Assembly: GCA_002286715.1 (NCBI GenBank)
Contig: NSJX01000047.1
Location: 124,960-151,992, forward strand
Length of the DNA: 27,033 bases
From: Dentipellis sp. KUC8613
Taxonomy: Eukaryota; Basidiomycota; Agaricomycetes; Russulales; Hericiaceae
Reading direction: 5' to 3'
In this document: positions 19,636 through 27,033 of the stretch, piece after piece
Numbering within the stretch: the first letter of the stretch is position 1
Layout: each line of letters opens with the position of its first letter
Translations under genes and position numbers: made by a program
The notes under the pieces: generated by a model
What the model was told of the DNA's origin: nothing
The model's database searches: none
The model's input: the letters and a program-made list of their open reading frames with translations, nothing else

Positions 19636-20251
19636 ATGCCTCCGTTCGACACACACCCTGGGCCGAGTGCGCCGCAGAACACTCAGTACGTCGGGCCAAT
19701 GGATGGTGAGTACAAATCTCTCGTTGGTGACTTTCCGCCAGCGAACTAAACGGTGGGGCAACAGGAACTACTAGTATAGGGCAGCGACGCAGAGATGCTT
19801 CGTCTGGCGCAGGTATGACATCTACAACCAACGTTTATCTCATAATACGTTGTAATGACCAGCTTTAGCAGAGCAGTCGGGGCAGAATCAGCGCCGACCG
19901 GTCCGGTCGGACTATCGCTGCCATGTGCTGTTGCTGGAGCACGATGCCGTACTGGCGGAAATGCGCCAGTTGACTCAACAGTTTTGCAATGGCCTCATCG
20001 GTTTCTACGAACATCGGGAACTAGACGCGCGCTGTTTAGCTAAAGAACGTGCTATCAGACAAGCAATCCAGGAAGAAATGGACGCTGAGCCGCAGACTAG
20101 GAAGGAACGTATCAAAGACTGGGGTTTCACGGGGGACGACGTCACGCGGATAGATCGCGATCTTTTCAACCAGAATCTTTCAGGGGCGTATAATTTAGGG
20201 AAGAGCACCAGATATTTTCCATATAGGCGGCGACTTGCAGGGAAGAACTGA
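19636..20251 (+). CDS. B6: unpaired small charged helical protein (right-cluster type)
   Basis: Three exons: 19636-19705, 19765-19812, 19869-20251, giving 166 aa; all junctions are phase 1 and GT-AG. Exon 1 encodes MPPFDTHPGPSAPQNTQYVG, related to exon 1 of B8 and B9. Exon 2 is a short 48-nt exon rich in Ser, Thr and Arg. Exon 3 opens with a basic segment (QNQRRPVRSDYRCH), then helices with LEHDAVLAEMRQLTQQF, RAIRQAIQEEMDAEPQ, a KDWGFTGDDVTRID segment and the tail YFPYRRRLAGKN. It shares with the left B proteins the spacing of the helices, the DWG motif and the YRR tail. No A gene adjoins it. A GATAAA box lies at 19518-19523 behind a conserved CCGTCGTCACG block. Confidence 0.78.
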
Positions 20252-20332
20252 GTATAAGTCGTGATGCAGCTGAAACTATGCGTTACATTCGTACATGTCG
20301 TCTCATTTTGTGCTCTATTACTACCCTCTACT

Positions 20333-20829
20333 ATGAACCAGGCAACACCTACAGAGAATGCTTCGACCAGCACAGGTAGGATATCTATACCCTACGCCAA
20401 TCTCTTGACATGTTGTGACCAATCGCTTCAGGCCAGCAATCAGACCAGCGCCAGCGCCGACGAGTCAGGTCAGACTATCGATATCGTTGCCACTTGTTGG
20501 AGCTGGAGCGCGAGGCACTCCTCGCAGAGCTTAAGAACATAATACAGCAGTATTCCGACGGTGTCATTAGTGTCCGGGAACTCCGGGAACGGAATGCGCG
20601 CTGCCACGCTGAGCGGCAGGCTGTTTTACAAGCAATAGAAGAGGAATGGGATGCCGAAGAACCGACTACGGCGGAAGTTTTACGAGATTGGGGTATTGAT
20701 TATACGGAAGCGGATGTGAAGAGGATAGATCGCAATTCCTCCAATGAGAACTATCGGCGTGCTTGCAACTATAGGAGGAGTATTGAATACTTTCCATACA
20801 CTGGGCGACGGCTCGGGGGGAGATCGTGA
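20333..20829 (+). CDS. B7: 5'-truncated B copy, near-duplicate of B9
   Basis: Two exons: 20333-20375 and 20432-20829, giving 146 aa. From about 20351 onward it is almost identical to B9, but exon 1 and the promoter found at B9 are missing; homology breaks just before the TACAGAGAATGC sequence and a new ATG at 20333 would supply the start. It contains small in-frame indels relative to B9 (6 nt near the start of exon 2 and 3 nt near the end). The protein has LELEREALLAELKNIIQQYS, EEEWDAEEPTTAEVLRDWGI and RRSIEYFPYTGRRLGGRS. It starts only 81 bp after the B6 stop, with no TATA box of the family, so expression is doubtful and it may be a decaying copy. Confidence 0.55.
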
Positions 20830-20850
20830 TATAAGTAGCTGAAAATGCGC
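20351..20850 (+). repeat. Dispersed near-identical repeat carrying B7 (copy of 25374-25862)
   Basis: About 490 bp, nearly identical to 25374-25862 and covering B exon 2 to just past the stop codon. Differences are a handful of substitutions plus in-frame 6-nt and 3-nt insertions. It indicates very recent duplication or gene conversion between the two B loci. Confidence 0.85.
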
Positions 20851-21826
20851 ATTACGTTCGCACACACCATCAACCCATCGAGTCCGTCCTACTATCGTCC
20901 TCCGTTACTAAAGCGACAAAAATCGTAGGGTTTTAATCTGTCAAAACACCGCGACTTCGCCCATCCGTGGAAGAAGGTGATCACCGATGCCTCGTACGAT
21001 TGGAGTCTGAGATCTGAGCGCTGAAGTGCCAGTGGCCGACTACTTCGAACCACGACGGCGGTCGTAGCGAAGAGCAGAACGTTGGACGTAAGTAAGTGAT
21101 AGTGCTTAACCTTTGTTTCAAACGCTGTTGCCAAACAAACTAAAAAGTACTTCTGACCGTTTGCACAGTCGTTCAGCCTCTTACTATCGGCAGACTGTCG
21201 TTGACACGAAATTGGCCCCTGGAAAACATCGTGCGGGCCCTACACATCTATCCATTTCTCGGATTGCAGTAGGAGCTTGTCATGAGTAGAGTGCAGGGCT
21301 AGAAGTTATTGTCCTGCCAAGTGAGCTTCAGTACGTCGTACGATGCCTTGTTGTTGAACCGCTGAACCCGCACGTTCTCTAGAGCCGGCGTGATCTCGTC
21401 GAAACGTAAATTGTTGTTGAAATATCGCCGACGAAGCGACGCTGGTCAACATCTTCACAGCCTATCCACGGACCCTCCGAGCCTCAAATGTCGATGGCGT
21501 CATTTCAGTTCCGTCATAATCATTTGCTGCGATAGAATCACTTTTCAACCAGCGACGTTCTAATTGTCTCGCAGTGGATCAGTCTTGCTAATTGTCTTGC
21601 TGTGATGCTCAATTCTGCGCATCGAAGGGGATAAGATAAGCAGGGGTCGTGGAAAAGGGGGTCAGTATTGTCTTGCGTAGTTTGATACCGTTGTCACGTA
21701 GGGCCGATAAATGGCGACTCCTGGTGGTGGATGAAATCTCTCAAGTTGCCCACGGAACGAAAGCAGCACAGGTAAAGTGGAATTTCACTGGCACAATTGA
21801 ATGCTTACCTATAGTTTATGAACAGG
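20830..21826. promoter_or_regulatory. B7-B8 spacer with B8 promoter and a remnant A-side element
   Basis: On the minus strand, 21111-21136 holds a GTTTGG-N14 element whose second half is degenerate (AACAAAG side), with a TCTGCTCTTCGCTACGAC match at 21055-21072; no A gene lies to its left, so an A copy was probably lost. For B8: ATTGTCTCGC at 21563, ATTGTCTTGC at 21591, TATTGTCTTGC at 21666-21676, a GATACCGTTGTCACG block and GATAAA at 21706-21711. Confidence 0.6.
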
Positions 21827-22447
21827 ATGCTTCCGTCGAATGCACAGGCTGGATCTAGTCTGCCGCAGAACTTTCAGCGCGTTTTTCCAGAATACGGTGA
21901 GTCTATTTGTCTTGTTGAGAACGTCTCGTCAGTCAGTTGAACGGGCGTAGAATTTACGGTTCAGTGGTCCGAAGATGCTTCGAAAAGTACAGGCATGTTA
22001 ACTCCACCCGATGCCTTCACAATGACTCATTGATGACGAACAGCTCTAGGAGGTCAGTCAAGCCAAGTGCAGTCAAGCGACAATCCACGCCGACGAGTCA
22101 GGTCATCTCGACGCTTCCATGTGCTGTCATTGGAGGGCCGAGCGATAGCAGCAGAGGCAAGCGAAATAACCAGACTGTACACTGATGGTGTCATCGACAT
22201 CTTTGAAATGGCGGAATTAAATGCTCGCTGCATGGCTAAGAGCCGCGCTGTGCAGCAAGCAAGGGAAGAGGAAATGAATGGGGAGGACCCAACCAGGGAG
22301 GAAATCATTGCAGATTGGGGTTATACGGGTGCCGAAGCTGCGCGGGTGGATCGTGAAATTTCCAGGCATGATTTGTCGGCCGTATCCAATGCAGAGAGGA
22401 ACAACAGATACTTCCCGTATAGGCGACGGGTTTCGAGGACCCAGTGA
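21827..22447 (+). CDS. B8: small charged helical protein paired with A4
   Basis: Three exons: 21827-21896, 21951-21992, 22050-22447, giving 169 aa. Exon 1 encodes MLPSNAQAGSSLPQNFQRVF. The donor after exon 2 reads G|GCATGT, a GC donor rather than GT; the frame on both sides fits B9 and B6 only if it is used. Exon 3 carries a basic segment (DNPRRRVRSSRRFH), LEGRAIAAEASEITRLYTDG, EEEMNGEDPTREEI, ADWGYTGAEAARVDR and a YFPYRRRVSRTQ tail. It is convergent with A4 (111 bp between stop codons). A GATAAA box is at 21706-21711, 116 bp before the ATG, with TATTGTCTTGC at 21666. Confidence 0.75.
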
Positions 22448-22558
22448 ATGTAATCGTGATATTCGTAGTTGTCTTTTGCACTGTGTTCGTACATGTCATC
22501 GTATCATTGTCTATACAGCCATCAGTTGGGAAACGGCATGCACAGACCCTACGTTGCT

Positions 22559-23680
22559 TCATTGGTAATTATGCAATTGACTATCTGATTGCAGATATTG
22601 TACCGTGTTCTCCGATCCTTGCAAATCCTTCCGCGGCAATGATTTCATCCCTTGAGGGGCATTGAATGCGTCCCAAGCAGCATTGCGCTCATGGACTGCA
22701 TCATCGCGCTCTTTAAGAGCCCGATGAAGGGATGTCTCGCTCCAACTCAGTTTCACTTCCAAGTCCTTGATCTCTTCTAGTAAGTCTCCAATGTACCTGA
22801 CACCTGAGAACCCCTTAAAACGTGATTCGACATAGGGATCAGGAAAGATACATACTTTGGTCAACGGTCTGGCGAGTCAGCCCAGGCCGAACTGCCACCG
22901 TCTTGTATTTATCAGGAAGTACGTTTTCGAGCTTCTTCACAGCTTCTCTATCCTCCGCCCTATACTTGCGCTGTAAATCAGCTTTCCTCATCTTCCTCAC
23001 ACGTTCCTCTTCAGACTCGTTACCGAGCGGGCCTCCTTGTGCACCATCAGATGCATTGGTCACGCCTTGGCGATTCTTGCGCTTCTTACCCTTCGCGGAC
23101 TCGGCGGCACTCGCACGACGATTATTCATCAAGTTATGAGGCGCGCTCGGCGGCACGTCGTGTTCAACAGATGAAGCACCCGCCTGTGCGGTCCCAGATA
23201 CGCTTCCGGCTAGTTTGTGATCACCAGCGTAATTCGCGAGTTCGCTGTAGTTTGAATGAGGAAAGTTGGCGCCTAGGTGCCCTGGCGCAAATCCTTCGTA
23301 TGGAGATCCTCCAGTGATGGAGCCGGTGCTCCCGGTCTGTGGAGTACGAAGATAGGGAAATGTGCTTTCTAGTGTAGCACTGGACCTTTGTATCGGTACT
23401 TAGTATACCAATCTAGGACAGGGCTTGCGAAAGCTACTTACCGGTCAGGATCAGGATCGTAAGATGAGTGGAGCGTAGAATTTCCCGGATTCTGGAAGGG
23501 GGCAGCACGTGCCGACGGATAGGTCCCATCGGTCGGGTATCCTGCATGCGTCGCACTGGTCCGAGTAACATGTGCGGTCGCTGGCGGGGCTGTGGCGTGC
23601 GATGAGGACCCGGAGACCTGGCCGGGCGCTCCTGTCCAGGGATATGTCTGGTAGCGATTTGGGCGACTGGAGGAGTGCAT
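22559..23680 (-). CDS. A4: bHLH-leucine-zipper-like putative transcription factor
   Basis: Three exons on the minus strand: 23680-23442, 23385-22856, 22803-22559, giving 337 aa. Architecture matches A3: no first intron, the last intron in phase 1 inside helix 2. The N-terminus reads MHSSSRPNRYQTYPWTGAPG and the conserved block is NFPHSNYSELANYAGDH. The basic region includes RKMRKADLQRKYR, helix 1 ends KKLENVLPDKYK, the loop is slightly longer than in A1 (TVAVRPGLTR), and helix 2 reads RQTVDQSVRYIGDLLEE. The helix-2 Gly-Val junction residue is Ser here. Zipper positions 18 and 23 are Lys and Glu, the A2 state. The coiled coil is shorter, with Ala/Asn-rich residues from about position 40. The start is 65 bp downstream of a TACTTAAG box (minus strand). 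Confidence 0.82.
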
Positions 23681-25233
23681 CGTAGCAAAAGGAAGAGGAG
23701 ATGCGGATGTTGGCTCACCTAGCTTGCCGGAGACGTTCTTAAGTATCTGAATGGGAGAGCGGGGTGAACAACGCCGGACACCAGGAAAGGAATCCGAGCA
23801 AATTGAGGACAAGGCCCGCAGCCTGGTAGAGATGAAGGTCACCATGCAGAATCGAGTTGAAAGCGAACTCACAAGAATGTCGGAATTTGGAATCTGGTCA
23901 TGGCGCCGTTTCCAACCACATACAGTGTTAACGAGCACAGGTCGTGGATGGGAAAGGAAATCCTTTGAGGGAAGCAATCGGGGATACGATCGTAACAGAA
24001 TGAAATTAGCCGGTGTTAGCAGGAGAGACTGCGGACAGCTGGGAAGGGAACAAGGTTGGGACTTATTTGAAAGAACGAAAGAGAACCCTAACGAGGCGCA
24101 CAACAGCCACGATGGGGGGAACCAGCCTAACTGCGACATAGAGCAGATGAACTTCCGGGCTCTATGTCGGGCTATGCAAAAATCAGGTTACTATTTTGGG
24201 ATGAAAGTGAATGCCTTGTCCACGATCAGAGACCAAGTTTGACCATCGAGAGGAATGTTGCAGTACGTCCAGACATTGCAGATGTGCGAGAGGAGTAAAT
24301 TCGAGATGTATAGACAACAGATGCTGCGTATCGTTACAAAGAGCTGTAGTTCCACGATGAGAACCGCTGTCACTATGTCGCGAAGAGCAGGACAGCCTCG
24401 GACGTAGTGCTTGTTTAGGAAATTGTTTGGTTCAGACGCTGTTGCCAAACAAACTTATCCCGAGCTCAGGCTGTCTTGCAGCCTCACTGGCACCCACGGA
24501 CGATTGTCATTGATGTTGGATATTATTCACCCTTGAGCCACAATAAATCACTGTCTCCTTCTCCACTTCTCGACTCGCAGCAGGAACTCCTAGTGACAGA
24601 AGTTATTGTGAATCCGAGTCGCCAGGTCACAGGTGAGCTTCGGTACGGTGCCTTCAACTTCTTGCTATTGAGCACTGAACCCGTCTGCTCTCTAGAGCTG
24701 CCAATATGTCGTCTAGAAAATTAGGTCGGCATCTACCCTAGGAGTATCGCGCTGAAGAAGCGATGGTGGTCGGCTTCACGAAGTACTCACGAGTCCGAGC
24801 CTCAAATGTGGCCAGATTACGAGTCATGATTCACACTCAGTTTGTGTATGCAATTTATGTTGCGAGCGTGTCATGCCTGGATAGCATCACGTATGTCTGT
24901 GTTGTTTTGGAGCTCAGTTCTGTCACCCGTTGTGATATGATGACCCTTCTATTAGCGATGTTCTAATTGTCTCGCAGTGTATTAGCCTTCGCTGATTGTC
25001 TTGCTGCGGTGCTCAATTTCGCACATCGAAGCAGATATGATAAGCAGGGGTCGTGGAAGCGTAGGTCAGTATTGTCTTGCGTAGCTGGATACCGTCGTCA
25101 CGTAGGGTCGATAAAAGGAGGCTCCTGGCGGTGGACAAAATCTCTCTCAAGTTGCTCATGGAACGAAAGCAGCACAGGTAAAGTGTAACTGTCACCGGCA
25201 CAATCGAATGCTTACATATAGTTCACGAGCAGG
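23681..25233. promoter_or_regulatory. Divergent A4/B9 control region
   Basis: A4 side (minus strand): TACTTAAG at 23738-23745, the conserved CCTTGTCCTCAATTTGCTCG block near 23800, and the bipartite element at 24413-24450 (GTTTAGGAAATTGTTTGG, 14 bases, CCAAAC). B9 side (plus strand): ATTGTCTCGC at 24966, ATTGTCTTGC at 24995, TATTGTCTTGC at 25070-25080, a GATACCGTCGTCACG block and GATAAAA at 25110-25116, 118 bp before the ATG. The B9 side from about 24945 is very similar to the B8 promoter. No extra gene is seen. Confidence 0.65.
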
Positions 25234-25838
25234 ATGCTTCCATCCGACGCATGGATCGGATCCAGCGCGCCGCAGAACGTTCAACACATCGGGTTGTCGA
25301 ATGGTGAGTGCCGGTCTTCAAGTCGATCAGTGTTAGCCAGTCAGCTGAATGTCGGGGTTGTAGCGTCTACAGAGAATGCTTCGACCAGTACAGGTAGGAT
25401 ATCTATACCCTACGCCAATCTCTTGACATGCTGTGACCAATCGCTTCAGGCCAGCAATCAGACCAGCGCCAGCGCCGACAAGTCAGGTCAGACTATCGTT
25501 GCCACTTGTTGGAGCTGGAGCGCGAGGCACTCCTCACAGAGCTTAAGAACATAATACAGCAGTATTCCGACGGTGTCATTAGTGTCCGGGAACTCCGGGA
25601 ACGGAATGCGCGCTGCCACGCTGAGCGGCAGGCTGTTTTACAAGCAATAGAAGAGGAATGGGATGCCGAAGAACCGACTACGGCGGAAGTTTTACAAGAT
25701 TGGGGTATTGATTATACGGAAGAGGATGTGAAGAGGATAGATCGCAATTCCTCCAATGAGAACTATCGGCGTGCTTACAACTACAGGAGGGGTATTGAAT
25801 ACTTTCCGTACAGGCGACGGCTCGGAGGAAGATCGTGA
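25234..25838 (+). CDS. B9: small charged helical protein paired with A5
   Basis: Three exons: 25234-25303, 25364-25393, 25450-25838, giving 162 aa, all GT-AG and phase 1. Exon 1 encodes MLPSDAWIGSSAPQNVQHIG; exon 2 is only 30 nt. Exon 3 starts with a basic run (QRQRRQVRSDYRCH), then LELEREALLTELKNIIQQYS, the acidic EEEWDAEEPTTAEVLQDWGI segment and a YFPYRRRLGGRS tail. The 60-nt first intron has no stop in frame. The gene is a mosaic: its promoter and exon 1 resemble B8, its body is almost identical to B7. It is convergent with A5 (128 bp between stops). Confidence 0.8.
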
Positions 25839-25862
25839 TATAGGTAGCTGAAATTGTGTTCA
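25374..25862 (+). repeat. Dispersed near-identical repeat carrying B9 (copy of 20351-20850)
   Basis: Direct-orientation partner of the repeat at B7. The identity begins inside exon 2 and does not include exon 1 or the promoter. Confidence 0.85.
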
Positions 25863-25966
25863 TATTCACGTACATGTCATCGTTGCTTCCCGCGATCGTT
25901 CTCCCTTGGCAAACAGCACACCTCGTAGGATCATAACTTGTTGAGAGACTTCTTTATAGATTGTAT

Positions 25967-27033
25967 CTACTTGCCGGACTGAAGGGACTCTATTATGTTT
26001 TGCAATTCGGAGATATCAGTTAGCATCTTTGACTCCTTGCATCTAAGTAGCGTAACTTCGTGAGCCATGGCGTCATGACCCTTGACTGCCCCATGATAAA
26101 TTTCAAGGGCTTGCTGAAGTGCTACCTTAGTATCACTCAGTTTCATCTTTAAGACCCTGTTCTCTTCGAGTAGGTCTCTGATACATTCAATGCCTAAGCA
26201 CTCATTAGCCCATCTGCATTGATGCGTTGATTTTGGAAATCTACTTACCGCGAGTTATCGTCTTGCGATTCCGTCGACTTTCGTACACCTTGTATCCATC
26301 AGGAAGTATGTCTTCGAGCTCTTTTATAGCTCCTTTGTCCATCTCTCTATACCCGCGCTGTTGATCTGCTTTCTTCTTCTTCCTCGCGAGTTCCTCGCGA
26401 GACTCGTTGCCTAATTCATCTTTCGCTGCAGCGCTAGCAGATACATCGGTCGCGCTTTTGCGACTCTTGCGCTTCTGACTTTTCGCAAAAGGTTCGGCGA
26501 CACTCGCACGACGATTACTCGTAAGATTACGCTCCGTATAGGATGCCAGTGGTGCGGCATGTCCCATTCCAGTAGATGGAGCAGCCCCGGATGCATTGCC
26601 AGCTGGGCGATATTTACCGGCGTAATTGACTAGTTCGCTGTAACTCGAGTGAGGAAAATGAGAGCTCGGGTTCGCCAGTGCAAGCCCCTGGGTTGTAGAC
26701 CCCGCAATGAAGGAGGTGCTGCCGTTCTGCGGGGTATGTAGATAAGGAAATGCATTTTCTAAAGCAGCACTGAACCTTCAGAATTAGTAGTCAGTATGAC
26801 AGTCAAGGATCAGAATCGTGCAAATGCAGCTCACTGGTCAGGATGAGGATCGTAAAATGGGTGGAGCGTAGAATGTCCCGGATTCTGGAAGGAGGTTCCA
26901 TGCGCAGACGGATAGATCTCGTCGGTCGGATATCCTGTCTGCGTTGCACTGGTCCGACTTCGTGAGGTCACCGGCGGGGGTGCGACATGCGAGGCGGCGC
27001 CAGAGACCTGATCAGGCGAGCCTGTCCAGGGAT
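25967..27033 (-). CDS. A5: bHLH-leucine-zipper-like putative transcription factor, 5' end outside the window
   Basis: Visible exons on the minus strand: 27033-26835 (incomplete; roughly the first 15 codons lie beyond the edge, judged from A4), 26775-26249 and 26193-25967. The continuous first visible exon shows that, like A3 and A4, it lacks the first intron of A1 and A2. It contains HFPHSSYSELVNYAGKYRPA, a basic run (RKKKKADQQRGYR), helix 1 ending KELEDILPDGYK, helix 2 (RKTITRGIECIRDLLEE) and a zipper with L8, L15, L19 and L26, ending ELQNIIESLQSGK. Zipper positions 18 and 23 are both Lys, unlike any other copy. Confidence 0.8.

Noticed and set aside
23438..24139. Extended A4 N-terminus starting far upstream of 23680
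   Set aside because: The frame is open upstream, but it crosses the TATA-like box and conserved promoter block, and A1-A3 all start at the position equivalent to 23680.
381..27033. Classical mating-type locus (HD1/HD2 or pheromone/receptor)
   Set aside because: No homeodomain WFxNxR motif, CaaX pheromone precursor or seven-helix receptor is visible. Only the paired-gene logic is similar.
1..27033. tRNA, rRNA genes or CRISPR-like arrays
   Set aside because: No cloverleaf-like box A/box B pair, conserved rRNA stretch or regularly spaced repeat array was noticed on reading; CRISPR arrays are not expected in a fungal nuclear genome.

Overview
The window is a eukaryotic, spliced genomic segment that looks like a filamentous basidiomycete, probably an Agaricomycete of the wood-decay type. 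The evidence is many 50-60 nt introns with GTRNGY donors, compact genes, a complete fungal C-14 sterol reductase and an NDUFB7-type complex I subunit. I cannot name the species. All exon models below were read by eye from splice signals, reading frame and comparison between copies inside the window.

Layout. (1) Left cluster, about 0.4-11.5 kb: three convergent gene pairs, A1>/<B1, A2>/<B2 and A3>/<B3, then two B genes without a partner (B4, B5) and a B gene remnant. (2) About 11.5-13.95 kb: a gene-poor stretch with no recognisable gene. (3) Core, 14.0-18.75 kb: a three-finger C2H2 zinc-finger gene (-), the sterol reductase gene ERG24 (-), and divergently the NDUFB7-like gene (+). (4) Right cluster, about 19-27 kb, in mirror orientation: B6> and B7> without partners, then B8>/<A4 and B9>/<A5; A5 runs off the window edge.

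Family A (about 335 aa) is a bHLH-leucine-zipper-like protein. It has a long polar N-terminus with a conserved block ending in YSELxNYAGDY-like residues, a Lys/Arg-rich basic region whose usual E-box-contacting Glu is Gln in every copy, a helix-loop-helix, and a long coiled coil encoded by the last exon. Family B (about 140-170 aa) is a small, charged, helical protein with a conserved DWG segment and a C-terminal Arg-rich YRR tail. I recognise no known domain in it. A and B always face each other tail to tail with only 109-130 bp between stop codons, and the B of one module is divergent from the A of the next.

The most interesting feature is this multi-copy A/B system. The A1 and A2 modules are a recent duplication, yet their differences concentrate in the coiled coil and include a reciprocal charge swap at predicted g and e' positions. 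The same two charge states recur in A3 and A4, and a third occurs in A5. The intergenic regions carry two strong repeated cis-elements: an 11-mer TATTGTCTTGC, always pointing toward the B gene, and a bipartite GTTTGG-N14-CCAAAC element oriented like the A gene. Together these suggest a co-regulated, diversifying set of dimerising regulators with a small partner, organised somewhat like multi-allelic mating or recognition loci. That functional reading is inference; I know of no described system with this pair.
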